A stretch of 64,000 nt of DNA from the NCBI GenBank assembly GCA_030147525.1, contig JASBVF010000007.1, positions 1-64,000 on the forward strand. The letters are read 5' to 3'. This DNA comes from Bacteroidota bacterium (GTDB lineage Bacteria > Bacteroidota > Bacteroidia > Chitinophagales > Saprospiraceae). The notes beneath the pieces are model-generated. The model did no database searches. It saw only the letters and a list, made by a program, of their open reading frames with translations, and was not told where the DNA came from. This document shows, one piece after another, positions 26,556-35,799 of this stretch (positions are counted from its first letter, which is position 1; every line of letters begins with the position of its first letter). The position numbers were made by a program, and so were the translations under genes.

Positions 26556-26631
26556 GTAATTACCTTCTTTAAAAGACCCTCGTGGTCAAATCAAATTCTG
26601 TCGAGGGTGTATTTGGCTTTAAATTGTTTGG

Positions 26632-26639
26632 CAAAATTA
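26632..26639 (-). promoter_or_regulatory. -7 box of the TonB-dependent receptor promoter
   Basis: On the minus strand this reads TAATTTTG, a full match to TAnnTTTG, about 80 bases before the receptor start. There is no TTG at the -33 position, as often seen in activator-dependent promoters. A putative regulator site lies just upstream at 26661-26690. Within the leader, ACCCTCG (26576-26582) and CGAGGGT (26602-26608) can pair as a small hairpin. Confidence 0.5.
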
Positions 26640-26660
26640 GCGGGCGATTTTTGAAAAAAA

Positions 26661-26690
26661 ATCTGGAATGGGGGGTGAAAAAGTCTAAAC
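26661..26690 (-). promoter_or_regulatory. Candidate HTCS1 site before the receptor gene
   Basis: On the minus strand this reads TTTAGACTTTTTCACCCCCC and then ATTCCAGAT. The upstream region of HTCS1 itself (30849-30877) carries TTAGACTATTTTACACCC followed by ATTTCTATAT. The shared core TTAGACT-(A)TTTT-(A)CACCC points to one regulator binding both. Its place just upstream of a -33-less promoter suits an activator. Confidence 0.45.
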
Positions 26691-26766
26691 AAGGGTGGGA
26701 AGGCGAGTGAAAACCGGGTTTGTTTCCTTTTTTCGATGCAAACGTGATTTTAAAGCGAGGGGATGG

Positions 26767-29700
26767 TTATGCCTCCTGGTATTGCGACGGGCTACACCCA
26801 AACTCTTTTTGAAAAACCTTACTGAAATACTTCGGCTCGTTGAAGCCCACCTGGTAGGCGACTTCTGACACGTTGAGTTTGCCCGTTTGCAGAAGTTGGG
26901 CGGCCCGTTTCAGGCGGAAGGATTTGAGGAAATTTTTTGGTGTGTTGTCCGTCAGCGCTTTTATTTTGGTGAAAAGCAGTGCCCGGCTCACGGCCAGTTC
27001 CTGTGCAAATTGTTCGATGTTAAAATCCGGGTTGCTGATGTTGGCCTCCACCAGTTCCACCAGTTTTTCCAAAAACTCCTCATCGGCGGAAGTGACGGCA
27101 ATTTCCTTGGGTTCAAACTGGCGGTTTTGCCCAAAAAGCGCCCGCATGCGTTGCCGCTGGGCCAGCCGGTTGCGTACCTTCAGGCGCAACTCATCCGGGT
27201 GGAAGGGCTTGCTGATGTAGTCGTCCGCTCCCGTTTCCAACCCCTCCAACCGGTCGCCGAGTGTGGTGCGGGCTGTGAGCAGAACGACGGGGATGTGGCT
27301 GGTCGCCAAATCGGTTTTCAGCTTTTGGCAAAGCTCGAAACCATCCATCCGGGGCATCATCACGTCGCTGAGGATGAGTTCGGGGTTCAGTTCGTTGGCC
27401 TTCTCCAACCCTTCCTGGCCGTCGCTGGCTGTTGCCACCCGGTACTGTCCGGCGAAAATGCTGCGGATGAAAGCCTGTACTTCGGGATTGTCCTCTACGA
27501 TGAGCAGCAAGGGCTGTTTGCCGGAACCATTGGAAGCGACTGCCTCCTGTTCATCAGACGCCAGCTGCGGAACAATTGGCAGTGCCGGATCCATTGCCAG
27601 TTGCGTATCCGCCAGGAAATCTTCCGGCTTGAAATGCGCCCTGCCTTTTGGCAAATGGACGGTGAAGGCAGCCCCCTCGCCCGGTTGGCTTTCCAGGGTC
27701 AGGCGGCCCTGGTGCAATTCCACGAGCTGGCGGCTCAGCGACAGCCCGATGCCCATGCCTTTGATCTGGCTGGCTGTCTGGCCGGGAGTTTTTTCATAAA
27801 AACGCTGAAAAACCTGCCCGTGCAAGGCCGGTTCGATACCGGGTCCGCTGTCCCTCACTTCTACGCTCACTTCCGACGCTGTTTGCCGGAGGCTTACCCT
27901 TATTTCTCCTCCTTCGGGCGTGAATTTGAAGGCGTTCGACAGCAGGTTGAAAAATACCTTGCTCAACTTTTCCCGGTCAATCCATGCTTCCAGCGGCTGT
28001 GTGGTTTCAGGTACTTGGTAGCGAATGTTGCGCATCTGCGCAAGGTCCGTGAAGGCGTCGCAAATCGCCCGCAGGAAATCAGGCAGATCCGTCAATTGCA
28101 CCTGCATCGGCTCGTAGCCTTCCTCCATTTTCCGGAAAGTCAGCAACTGGTTTACGAGGTCGAGCATTCGTTGGGCATTGTTGTAAATGGTGCCGAGGCG
28201 CTGGCGGGCTGTGCTGTCCTTTTTCATTGCCAGGCTTTGCATCAGGTCTTCCAGCGGGCCGATGATCAGGGTGAGCGGTGTTCGGAACTCATGCGCCACG
28301 TTGGTGAAAAACCGCATTTTCATCTGGTGCATGGCTGCCTGCTGTTCTTTCTCCAGGTGTTCCAGTTTGTAGGATTGCCGCAGGCGTACAAACCGCACGA
28401 TGGCAACGACAACCAGCGTCAGCAGTGCCATATAAATAAGGTATGCCCACCAGGTTCGGGCAGGCGGCGGCAGTACCGTGACCTTCAGTTCTTTTGTTTC
28501 GGGGTTCCAGACGCCGTCCTTGTTAGCTGCTTTTAGCTGAAAAACATAAGTGCCCTCCCGTTGCAGGGTGTAGGTTGCTTCCGGTTTGCCGGTGACATTG
28601 GTCCATTCGTCGTTCAGTCCGAGCATTCGATAGGCGAAACGATTGCCCAGCGGGTTGGTGAAATCCACCGCAGCAAAGTGCAGGGTGAAATTAGCGTCGC
28701 CATAGCGAAAGGTAATTTCTTCGGTTTCGTTGAGCGGCCGTTCAAGCAGGCCGTCCTTGCCTCCCACTTCAATGTTCCGGTTGAAGGCCGTCAGCCCGGT
28801 AAAAATAACGGGAGGAAGGTCTGAACTTGGCTGCAATTGTTCCGGCCGGAACCGGGTGAAACCATGAGTGCCGCCAAAAAGGAAGTCACCCGAACGGGTG
28901 CTGTAAAATGCGTTGTAGTTAAATTCCAGATTTTCCAGCCCGTCGATGTGGGAGTAATTGATAAAAATTCCTTTGGCCGGGTTGAAGCGGGAGATGCCGT
29001 TGTTCGTGCTCAGCCAGAGGTGTCCGGTTTCGTCCGGTAAAATCCCCAGCACGGAGTTGCCCGGCAGCCCGTCGGCAGTCGTGAATTGCTTGGTGCTGCC
29101 ATCCGCCGGATTTAACCTGAACAAACCCTGGCCCAGGGTGCCTACCCACAGGTTTTCACCCTGAAAAAAAGTAGCGTAAACCTTTCTGCCCGGTAAAAAA
29201 TGTTCGAAAGCCAGTTGCCCGCCGGGCAACATGACGCTGCGGTCGAGCCCGTCGTCCGTTCCGATCCAAAGCTCGTCCCCGAGGCCATTGGCAAGGGTGC
29301 GTACATTGTTGGAGCTCAGCGACCGGGCATTCTGCGCATCGTGCCGGAAGTGGGTAAATTTTCCTGTATTCAGGTCCATTTTATTCAGTCCGCCTCCGTA
29401 GGTACCGACCCAGAGCGTGTCGGCAGTTTTCAGCAGGGCATACACGTTGTCGTTGGAAAGGGATGCCGGATTGCCTGGTTTGTGTTCAAAATGGCGGACA
29501 CTTCCGGTCTGAGTATCCAGAAAATGCAAGCCATGCTGAAATGTACCGACGTACAGAGTTTGTCCGTCCAGCAGAAGGGATTTGACGTTGTCGCCCTGCA
29601 AGCCGTTACCCGCCCGGTAGAAGCGAAACTTCCCGGTTTTTTTATCCAGAAAATTGAGACCGCCACCTTCGGTGCCAATCCAGAGGTCGCCATTGGGTGC

Positions 29701-30813
29701 TTCCGCAAACGAGCTGACAACGTCGAAGCTGAGGCTGTTGATCCCGGCCTGGTGCCGGAAAACCTGGAAGCGGCCGAACTCTTCATTGAGGTAATGCAGC
29801 CCGCCGTAGTAAGTACCTACCCAAAGGTTGTCCCGGTTGTCCACAAAAACCGAGCGGACCGAGCTGTTGCGGAGGCCTTCCCGGTTAAAATCGTCGCTGA
29901 GGATGCGCAAAAAGCCATTTTTTTTCGGTAAAAAACGGTTCAGCCCCAGGAACGTGCCCACCCAGAGCGTGCCATCGGGCTCCACGGCCACGGAGCGGAT
30001 ATTGTTGTGGCTGAGCGAAGCCGGGTCGTCGTTTTGAAACTGGAACTGCTCCAGCTTACCACTGCGTTTTTGCCAGCGCCAGATGCCGCCGGTTTGGGTG
30101 CCAAACCAGTATTCGCCCGGAAGGCGTTGGTTGATGGTCTTCAACTCGGCATTGGAGAGCGGGGATAATTCCGGGAAAATTGCCTGGGCTGGCCGGAGCC
30201 GTTTTGCCAGGTTTTGTTTTTCAGGAAAAACAAGCAAGCCTTTTTCGAGGCCAATCCAAATTGCATGGGCATCTTCGAAAATGATCTGCACGTCCGGGTT
30301 TGCACCCGCAGGCAAATCCACTTGCCGAAAAGCATCCGACCCTGCTTCCAGCACACTCAGTCCGGCTCCGGTGCCGGCCCATACCCGCTGCAGGCTGTCC
30401 ACCAAAATGGAGCGGACGATACTCGCTGGCAATTGCCCCTCCCGGTTTTTACAACGGTGAAAACGGCCGGTGGCAAAGTCAAAATACGCAATGCCTTCCA
30501 TGGTTCCGATCCAGAGGCGGTTGCGGAAGGGGTCGTAGGCCAGCGCCCGCACATCGTTGGAGGGCATGCTGTTTTCATTGCCAGCTTCGTGCTCGTGTAC
30601 TTTGAAATGGTAACCGTCGAATTCGTTCAGTCCTTCCCGGGTGCCGAACCACATCACGCCCCGGCCATCCTGAGCAATGGCAAACACTGAATTTTGCGAA
30701 AGCCCATCCTTTTTTCCGAAATGCCGGAAGCGAATGTCGTCCTGTCCCCGGGAGACTTCAGGCGCCAGCAGCAGTATGGCCAGCAGTATCAGATATTTGG
30801 TTATCTCTTTCAT
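26767..30813 (-). CDS. Hybrid two-component system sensor-regulator (HTCS1)
   Basis: 1348 residues. Signal peptide, then a periplasmic two-bladed-propeller sensor (about 25-690) of reg_prop repeats (many copies of LWVGT-type motifs such as DGTLWVGTFLGLNRF), a Y_Y_Y domain (about 715-785), one membrane helix (about 788-810), histidine kinase with phospho-acceptor histidine in HEFRTPLTL near 841, ATPase domain (NLLSNAFKFTPEGG, GMGIGLSLSRQLV), a receiver domain with phospho-aspartate in LSDVMMPRMDG near 1149 and lysine in SKPFHPDE, and a C-terminal AraC-type DNA-binding domain (about 1248-1348, ending VAYQVGFNEPKYFSKVFQKEFGCSP). Such proteins sense an oligosaccharide in the periplasm and activate the local locus. 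It sits at the hinge between the minus-strand galacturonate arm and the plus-strand arm. Confidence 0.95.
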   Translation of the reverse strand: MKEITKYLILLAILLLAPEVSRGQDDIRFRHFGKKDGLSQNSVFAIAQDGRGVMWFGTREGLNEFDGYHFKVHEHEAGNENSMPSNDVRALAYDPFRNRLWIGTMEGIAYFDFATGRFHRCKNREGQLPASIVRSILVDSLQRVWAGTGAGLSVLEAGSDAFRQVDLPAGANPDVQIIFEDAHAIWIGLEKGLLVFPEKQNLAKRLRPAQAIFPELSPLSNAELKTINQRLPGEYWFGTQTGGIWRWQKRSGKLEQFQFQNDDPASLSHNNIRSVAVEPDGTLWVGTFLGLNRFLPKKNGFLRILSDDFNREGLRNSSVRSVFVDNRDNLWVGTYYGGLHYLNEEFGRFQVFRHQAGINSLSFDVVSSFAEAPNGDLWIGTEGGGLNFLDKKTGKFRFYRAGNGLQGDNVKSLLLDGQTLYVGTFQHGLHFLDTQTGSVRHFEHKPGNPASLSNDNVYALLKTADTLWVGTYGGGLNKMDLNTGKFTHFRHDAQNARSLSSNNVRTLANGLGDELWIGTDDGLDRSVMLPGGQLAFEHFLPGRKVYATFFQGENLWVGTLGQGLFRLNPADGSTKQFTTADGLPGNSVLGILPDETGHLWLSTNNGISRFNPAKGIFINYSHIDGLENLEFNYNAFYSTRSGDFLFGGTHGFTRFRPEQLQPSSDLPPVIFTGLTAFNRNIEVGGKDGLLERPLNETEEITFRYGDANFTLHFAAVDFTNPLGNRFAYRMLGLNDEWTNVTGKPEATYTLQREGTYVFQLKAANKDGVWNPETKELKVTVLPPPARTWWAYLIYMALLTLVVVAIVRFVRLRQSYKLEHLEKEQQAAMHQMKMRFFTNVAHEFRTPLTLIIGPLEDLMQSLAMKKDSTARQRLGTIYNNAQRMLDLVNQLLTFRKMEEGYEPMQVQLTDLPDFLRAICDAFTDLAQMRNIRYQVPETTQPLEAWIDREKLSKVFFNLLSNAFKFTPEGGEIRVSLRQTASEVSVEVRDSGPGIEPALHGQVFQRFYEKTPGQTASQIKGMGIGLSLSRQLVELHQGRLTLESQPGEGAAFTVHLPKGRAHFKPEDFLADTQLAMDPALPIVPQLASDEQEAVASNGSGKQPLLLIVEDNPEVQAFIRSIFAGQYRVATASDGQEGLEKANELNPELILSDVMMPRMDGFELCQKLKTDLATSHIPVVLLTARTTLGDRLEGLETGADDYISKPFHPDELRLKVRNRLAQRQRMRALFGQNRQFEPKEIAVTSADEEFLEKLVELVEANISNPDFNIEQFAQELAVSRALLFTKIKALTDNTPKNFLKSFRLKRAAQLLQTGKLNVSEVAYQVGFNEPKYFSKVFQKEFGCSPSQYQEA

Positions 30814-30848
30814 CGGATAAAACGAAGAAAGTACATTTCACTAAAAAA

Positions 30849-30877
30849 ATATAGAAATGGGTGTAAAATAGTCTAAC
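30849..30877 (-). promoter_or_regulatory. Candidate HTCS site between HTCS1 and kduD
   Basis: Minus-strand reading TTAGACTATTTTACACCC resembles the element before the receptor gene (26661-26690). It lies 36-64 bases before the HTCS1 start and about 85-110 bases before the divergent kduD, so it could control both directions. Confidence 0.4.
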
Positions 30878-30907
30878 CGGTTCGGTGGCAGAGCGCTAAA
30901 ATTTATC

Positions 30908-30936
30908 TTGCCGCAAGCGTCGGAAACCTAATTTTC
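30908..30936 (+). promoter_or_regulatory. Weak candidate promoter of the kduD operon
   Basis: TTG at 30908-30910, an 18-base spacer and TAATTTTC at 30929-30936 approach TTG-N19-TAnnTTTG, with the last base of the -7 box differing. It is 26 bases before the kduD ATG. Confidence 0.3.
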
Positions 30937-30961
30937 CGGCACTAAAACGATCGTTAAAAAT

Positions 30962-31726
30962 ATGCTCAAATCATTTTCTCTGGAAGGAAAAACAGCCCTC
31001 GTCACTGGCTGCAAACGGGGTATCGGAAAAGCCATGGCTATAGGCCTTGCAGAAGCCGGTGCCGATATCATCGGCGTGAGTGCGACCCTTGAAAAAACAG
31101 GTAGTGAAGTAGAAACCGCAGTCCTGGCAACCGGCCGTAAGTTTTGGGCTTTCACCTGCGACTTTTCCAGCCGGGCTTCCCTCTACGCTTTTATTGTGGA
31201 TGTAAAAAAAGCACATCTGCAAATCGACATCCTGGTGAACAACGCCGGTACCATTCTTCGCAAACCCGCCGTCGAACACCCGGACGATTATTGGGATAAT
31301 GTTATCGAAGTGAACCTGAACGCTCAGTTCATCCTCAGCCGGGAGTTCGGCAAGGACATGGTGGAGCGCCGGCAGGGTAAAATCATTTTCACCGCCTCAT
31401 TGCTCACTTTTCAGGGCGGCATCACCGTGCCGGGCTACGCTGCGTCCAAGGGCGCCATCGGACAACTGACCAAAGCGCTGGCCAACGAGTGGGCAGCCCA
31501 CAACGTGCAGGTGAACGCCATTGCTCCCGGTTACATCCAAACGGACAACACCCAGGCCCTGCAGGACGACCCGGAGCGTTCGAAGAGCATCCTTTCCCGC
31601 ATTCCCGCCGGGCGCTGGGGGCAGGCGGAAGACCTCGCCGGTGCGACAGTGTTTCTGGCATCGCCGGCCAGTGATTACGTGAACGGTCACATCCTTACAG
31701 TGGATGGGGGGTGGTTGGCGAGATGA
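30962..31726 (+). CDS. kduD: 2-deoxy-D-gluconate 3-dehydrogenase (DKII reductase)
   Basis: 254 residues, short-chain dehydrogenase. Converts 3-deoxy-D-glycero-2,5-hexodiulosonate to KDG, the step after KduI. Motifs: cofactor loop GCKRGIGKAMA near 18-28, NNAG near 93, catalytic Ser in TASLLTF and Tyr-Lys in YAASKGAIGQ, and the KduD-typical ending NGHILTVDGGWLAR. First gene of a plus-strand run of eight genes to 38987. A second kduD is at 50584. The two are clearly related but not identical; each lies in a different transcription unit. Confidence 0.9.
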   Translation: MLKSFSLEGKTALVTGCKRGIGKAMAIGLAEAGADIIGVSATLEKTGSEVETAVLATGRKFWAFTCDFSSRASLYAFIVDVKKAHLQIDILVNNAGTILRKPAVEHPDDYWDNVIEVNLNAQFILSREFGKDMVERRQGKIIFTASLLTFQGGITVPGYAASKGAIGQLTKALANEWAAHNVQVNAIAPGYIQTDNTQALQDDPERSKSILSRIPAGRWGQAEDLAGATVFLASPASDYVNGHILTVDGGWLAR

Positions 31727-31752
31727 TTTTTATTTAACAACAACTGTTTGAA

Positions 31753-32538
31753 ATGAAAAAAATAACATTGATTGCCTGCCTCCTCTGGGTGTGCAGTGCC
31801 TGCGACATTTCACAAAAAGCAACAGCTATCGAAGCTGCCAGGCCGCAAATTATCCTGAAACTGGACGACCTCTGGAACGAAAACGGACTCGTTCACCCCG
31901 GCTGGGTGCAGGTCGTGGATTTTTTGAAAAAAGAAAACGTGACCGGCACCATCGGCCTCGTCTGCGAGTCGCTGGAAGGCGGCAGCGAGGCTTATTTTGA
32001 TTGGATAAAAGCACGGGAAAGCGAAGGTTTTGAAATCTGGCACCACGGCTACTGCCACTGCAAACCAAAAGTGGACGGCGAAGAGCGGCGTGAATTCCGT
32101 GGCACCTCCGCCGAATACCAACTGGAGCATCTGACCATGGCCCAAAGCCTGGCCAAAGAAAAACTGGGCATCACCATGCGCTCTTTCGGTGCGCCTTACA
32201 ATTCCACCGACGAATTCACGGCGCAGGCGCTGGCCCAATTGCCGGACATTAAAGTCTGGATGTACAAGGAAACCGATGCGCCGACCGATAAATTTCTGCT
32301 GGACAGGATTGCGGAAGTGAATATCGAATACCCGGTGCATGTGCCTGATTTTGAGCAATTTAAGGCGGGGTATGAAAAATTTAAAAATGAAAAAGTGCTC
32401 GTCATTCAGGGTCATCCGAGAAGTTGGGTCCAGGAGGCGGAACGGTTTGAAACTTTCAAAAAAATTGTGCTTTTCCTGAAATCGGAGGGCGTTTCGTTTA
32501 CAACGCCTTACGCTTTTTACCTTTCGGAACAGGGATAG
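31753..32538 (+). CDS. Polysaccharide deacetylase-like lipoprotein (CE4-like)
   Basis: 261 residues. Lipoprotein signal with lipobox VCSAC near residue 16. The fold resembles the NodB/CE4 deacetylase barrel: the LDDLW motif near 36-40 (metal and catalytic aspartate), HHGYCH near 97-102 (metal histidines, H-x4-H), and a later SFGAPYN segment and VIQGHPR near the C-terminus. Such enzymes remove acetyl groups from sugars. In this block of lyases it may strip O-acetyl groups from an acidic polymer before the lyases act; this substrate is inferred. DUF2334-type hydrolases are an alternative family assignment. Confidence 0.7.
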   Translation: MKKITLIACLLWVCSACDISQKATAIEAARPQIILKLDDLWNENGLVHPGWVQVVDFLKKENVTGTIGLVCESLEGGSEAYFDWIKARESEGFEIWHHGYCHCKPKVDGEERREFRGTSAEYQLEHLTMAQSLAKEKLGITMRSFGAPYNSTDEFTAQALAQLPDIKVWMYKETDAPTDKFLLDRIAEVNIEYPVHVPDFEQFKAGYEKFKNEKVLVIQGHPRSWVQEAERFETFKKIVLFLKSEGVSFTTPYAFYLSEQG

Positions 32539-32558
32539 CTTTTAAAAAAAAATCAGCC

Positions 32559-33716
32559 ATGCTGTTGCAGAAATTTGTCGTGAAAAGCCTGTTGGTTGTG
32601 ATTGCGCTGTTGTCGGGCTGCGCTGCCAAAGTGTCGCAGGCGCCTTCGTCTTTGCCCATCGACAAAGCCGCCCTGCTGGCTGCTGCTGATGAATTTTTGC
32701 GCCAGCAACCGCTCACCATCACGGCCTTTCCGGCCGAACGGAGCGCCGGTGGGCTGCACGATTATTTTTCCGAAGGTAGCTACTGGTGGCCTGACCCCGA
32801 TGACCCCGACGGCCCCTACATCCGCAGGGATGGCTTCCGCAATCCTGAAAATTTCACGGAACACAGCAAGGCCATGAAGACCCTGCAAAAGGCAGTTTGT
32901 ACGCTCGTCGCAGCTTTCAAGGTTTCCGGCGATGAAAAATATGCCCGCCAGGCTGTGGCTTACCTCCACGCCTGGTTCGTGCATCCCGAAACACGAATGA
33001 ACCCCAGTCTGCTGTATGCGCAGGCCATCAAGGGCATCGTGACTGGGCGGGGCATCGGCATCATCGATACCGTCAAGTTGATTGAAGTGGCACAGGCAGC
33101 CCGGGAACTGGAGCGGCTGGGGCTGCTGCAGGGTGAGGATTTGGCGGGCATCAAATCGTGGTTCGACCAATACGCCACCTGGCTGACCACGCACCCCTAC
33201 GGCATCGCCGAGCGGGACAACGGCAACAACCACAGCACCTGGTGGGCGGCGCAGGTAGCGGCTTACGCCCGGTTCACCGGACGTGATGACCTGCTGGACA
33301 TTGCCCGCCAGCAGTTCAAAACCATGCTGCCGGAACAGATGGCGGCAGACGGTAGTTTCCCGGAGGAACTGGCACGTACCCGGCCCTACGGTTACTCACT
33401 TTACAACCTCGACGCCTGGGCCATGCTGGCTCACATTGCCTCCGACGAAAACGGCGATCTCTGGTATTTCGAAAGTGAAAAAGGCGGGCTGCGAAAAGCC
33501 GTTGATTTCATGGTGCCTTTCATGAAAAATAAGGCGGACTGGTTCAAAGAGCCCGATGTCACCGGATTTGAAAACCAACCGAAACGCCGGGATTTTCTGG
33601 TGTTTGCAGGCTGGGCTTACGGCGAAGAAGATTTCCTGAAACTTTGGGAAACGCTGCCCGAAACGGAGGATTTTCCATCCTGGCACCTGCTGGTGTGGAC
33701 GGATAAAATAAATTGA
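32559..33716 (+). CDS. Alginate-lyase-family lipoprotein, PL38-like (copy 1)
   Basis: 385 residues. Lipobox LLSGC near 20. The body follows the Alginate_lyase (PF05426) pattern: ERSAGGLHDYFSEGSYWWPDP, NPSLLYAQAIKGIVTGRGIGIIDT, the probable catalytic region GNNHSTWWAAQVAAYA near 224, and FPEELARTRPYGYSLYNLDAW. CAZy family PL38 contains lyases for glucuronan and alginate; sequence style fits but the exact family needs a profile search. Cleavage would give unsaturated uronates for GH88/KduI/KduD. A tandem paralogue follows seven bases later with all these motifs conserved. Confidence 0.78.
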   Translation: MLLQKFVVKSLLVVIALLSGCAAKVSQAPSSLPIDKAALLAAADEFLRQQPLTITAFPAERSAGGLHDYFSEGSYWWPDPDDPDGPYIRRDGFRNPENFTEHSKAMKTLQKAVCTLVAAFKVSGDEKYARQAVAYLHAWFVHPETRMNPSLLYAQAIKGIVTGRGIGIIDTVKLIEVAQAARELERLGLLQGEDLAGIKSWFDQYATWLTTHPYGIAERDNGNNHSTWWAAQVAAYARFTGRDDLLDIARQQFKTMLPEQMAADGSFPEELARTRPYGYSLYNLDAWAMLAHIASDENGDLWYFESEKGGLRKAVDFMVPFMKNKADWFKEPDVTGFENQPKRRDFLVFAGWAYGEEDFLKLWETLPETEDFPSWHLLVWTDKIN

Positions 33717-33723
33717 TTTGACT

Positions 33724-34887
33724 ATGAAAACGCAAGTTTTGGTTCTGCTGGTCGTGCTGGTCTCCCCGGTGTTTTTGTTGGGTCAAAAAAACATGGCCAG
33801 TGATTTTTCTTTGAACTTCAATCAAAAAGCAGTTATCGATGCTGCGGAAATTTACCTGCATCAGCCGCCTGTTCCAATCACCCGTTTCACCTGTGAAAGA
33901 AGCGCAGGTGGCCCCCACGATTTCTACTCCGAAGGCGATTACTGGTGGCCCAACCCTGACGACCCGAACGGCCCCTACATCCGCCGTGACGGGCAGACGA
34001 ACCCCGAAAATTTTACTGCCCATCGGGAGGCTTTGTGGGACTTCAGCCGTTGGGTGTCAGCGCTGACGGTGGCATATTTAGTGAGCGGCGAGGAAAAATA
34101 TGCCAGCCACGCACAGGCTCACCTGAATGCCTGGCTGGTGGACGAAACAACCAAAATGAACCCCAACCTGCTCTATGCCCAAGCCATCAAAGGCCGGGTG
34201 ACGGGGCGGGGCATCGGCATCATCGACGCCATTCACCTCATCGAAGTATCGAGGAGCATTCAACTTTTGCACGAAAAAGGGGCTTTGGAGGAGGCAGGTT
34301 TTTTGAAAATGAAAATCTGGTTCAGTCAGTTTGTCGAATGGCTGACTACCCATCCATACGGCATCGACGAGCGGGACCACGGCAACAATCACAGCACCTG
34401 GTGGGCTGCACAGGTTGCAGCATTCGCTGACCTGGCCGGCCGGCCTGACCTGATGGAATTGTGCCGGCAGCAATTCAAAAAGCTGCTCAATGCGCAGATG
34501 GACGAATCAGGCGGTTTCCCCGCAGAATTGAGCCGGACGAAGCCCTACGATTATTCCCTGTTCAACCTGGAAGCCTACTCCATTTTAGCACATATCGCCT
34601 CCACCGAAACGGACAACCTGTGGACCTACGAGGGCAAACACGGCAGTCTGGAAAAAGCCTGGAATTTCATGCACCCTTTCATCGCTGACAAGTCTGGCTG
34701 GCCATTGCCACCGGATGTCGAGCATTTTGATGAACTCCCGATTCAGTCCTGCGGGCTTTTGCTGGCGGGGTTGGCGCTGGAGAACCGGCAATTCCTGGAA
34801 ACCTGGCAAGGGCTCAGTCCGGAGCGGAAGTCGAAGGAGGTGGACCGGACATTCCCGTTGCGGCAGCCGGTTTTGTGGGTGAAATAA
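33724..34887 (+). CDS. Alginate-lyase-family protein, PL38-like (copy 2)
   Basis: 387 residues from the ATG at 33724 (a TTG two codons earlier is less likely). It has a standard signal peptide (to about FLLGQ) rather than a lipobox, so it is likely free in the periplasm or secreted, unlike copy 1. The same motifs are present: ERSAGGPHDFYSEGDYWWPNP, NPNLLYAQAIKGRVTGRGIGIIDA, GNNHSTWWAAQVAAFA near 220 and FPAELSRTKPYDYSLFNLEAY. The two copies have different ends (this one lacks the FAGWAYGEE tail and ends VDRTFPLRQPVLWVK), which suggests divergence in substrate or location after duplication. Confidence 0.78.
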   Translation: MKTQVLVLLVVLVSPVFLLGQKNMASDFSLNFNQKAVIDAAEIYLHQPPVPITRFTCERSAGGPHDFYSEGDYWWPNPDDPNGPYIRRDGQTNPENFTAHREALWDFSRWVSALTVAYLVSGEEKYASHAQAHLNAWLVDETTKMNPNLLYAQAIKGRVTGRGIGIIDAIHLIEVSRSIQLLHEKGALEEAGFLKMKIWFSQFVEWLTTHPYGIDERDHGNNHSTWWAAQVAAFADLAGRPDLMELCRQQFKKLLNAQMDESGGFPAELSRTKPYDYSLFNLEAYSILAHIASTETDNLWTYEGKHGSLEKAWNFMHPFIADKSGWPLPPDVEHFDELPIQSCGLLLAGLALENRQFLETWQGLSPERKSKEVDRTFPLRQPVLWVK

Positions 34888-34940
34888 CAGGAATCATCAT
34901 TTAAGAATTTGATAATCAATATTTTACAAAAAAAATAAAC

Positions 34941-35774
34941 ATGAACCATACAAATTACGAAGTACGCTACGCCACCAACCCCACCGATTTCAAATCCTAC
35001 GGCACGGAGCGCATCCGGCAGGATTTTTTGATTCCAAATTTGTTTGAGGCTAATAAAATCAACCTGGTTTACACCCACTTTGACCGCTACATGGCCGGAG
35101 GAGCCGTACCGCAAAACCAACCTTTGGCGCTTGAAACCATCGACCCGCTGAAAGCAGATTTCTTCCTCGAACGGCGGGAACTGGGCATCATCAACATCGG
35201 GCAGGCCGGACAAGTGAAGGTGGACGGCACCGTTTACGAAGTTGGTCACAAAGAAGCGCTCTACGTCGGCAAGGGCAGCAGGGAGGTTATTTTTTCGGGT
35301 GAAAAAGCCCGGTTTTACTTCAACTCCGCACCGGCGCACCATGCTTTTCCGACCAAGCTCATCCGTCAGTCTGACGCCGAAGTGGTGGAACTGGGGGCGC
35401 TGAAAACCTCCAATGCCCGCACCATCCGCAAGCTCATCGTGAACAGCGTGGTGGAAACCTGTCAACTGCAAATGGGTATGACCGAACTGAAGGAAGGCTC
35501 CGTCTGGAACACCATGCCCGCTCACACGCACGACCGCCGGATGGAGATTTACCTTTACTTTGAAGTGCCGGAAGGGCAGGCTGTCTGCCATTTGATGGGA
35601 CAAAAAGACGAGACCCGCTGCGTGTGGATGCACAACGAGCAGGCCGTGATTTCGCCGCCGTGGAGCATGCACTGCGGGGCCGGCACGAGCAATTACACCT
35701 TCATCTGGGGCATGTGCGGGGAGAATCTGGACTATGGCGACATGGACGGCTTTGCCCCGGTGGAGATGCGGTGA
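34941..35774 (+). CDS. kduI: 5-keto-4-deoxyuronate isomerase
   Basis: 277 residues, exact family length. Isomerises 5-keto-4-deoxyuronate (from unsaturated uronate) to the substrate of KduD, in the cytoplasm. Cupin metal motif PAHTHDRRMEIYLYF near 193-207, a later histidine in WSMHCGAG and the typical ending WGMCGENLDYGDMDGF. N-terminus NYEVRYATNPTDFKSYGTERIRQDF is characteristic. It works with the kduD at 30962 in the same run of genes. Confidence 0.96.
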   Translation: MNHTNYEVRYATNPTDFKSYGTERIRQDFLIPNLFEANKINLVYTHFDRYMAGGAVPQNQPLALETIDPLKADFFLERRELGIINIGQAGQVKVDGTVYEVGHKEALYVGKGSREVIFSGEKARFYFNSAPAHHAFPTKLIRQSDAEVVELGALKTSNARTIRKLIVNSVVETCQLQMGMTELKEGSVWNTMPAHTHDRRMEIYLYFEVPEGQAVCHLMGQKDETRCVWMHNEQAVISPPWSMHCGAGTSNYTFIWGMCGENLDYGDMDGFAPVEMR

Positions 35775-35799
35775 TGAAGCGTTCAAAATTTTTTAAAGA

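Noticed and set aside
26887-28536. 549-residue open frame opposite HTCS1
   Set aside because: Antisense to the kinase and receiver domains of HTCS1 with no motif of its own.
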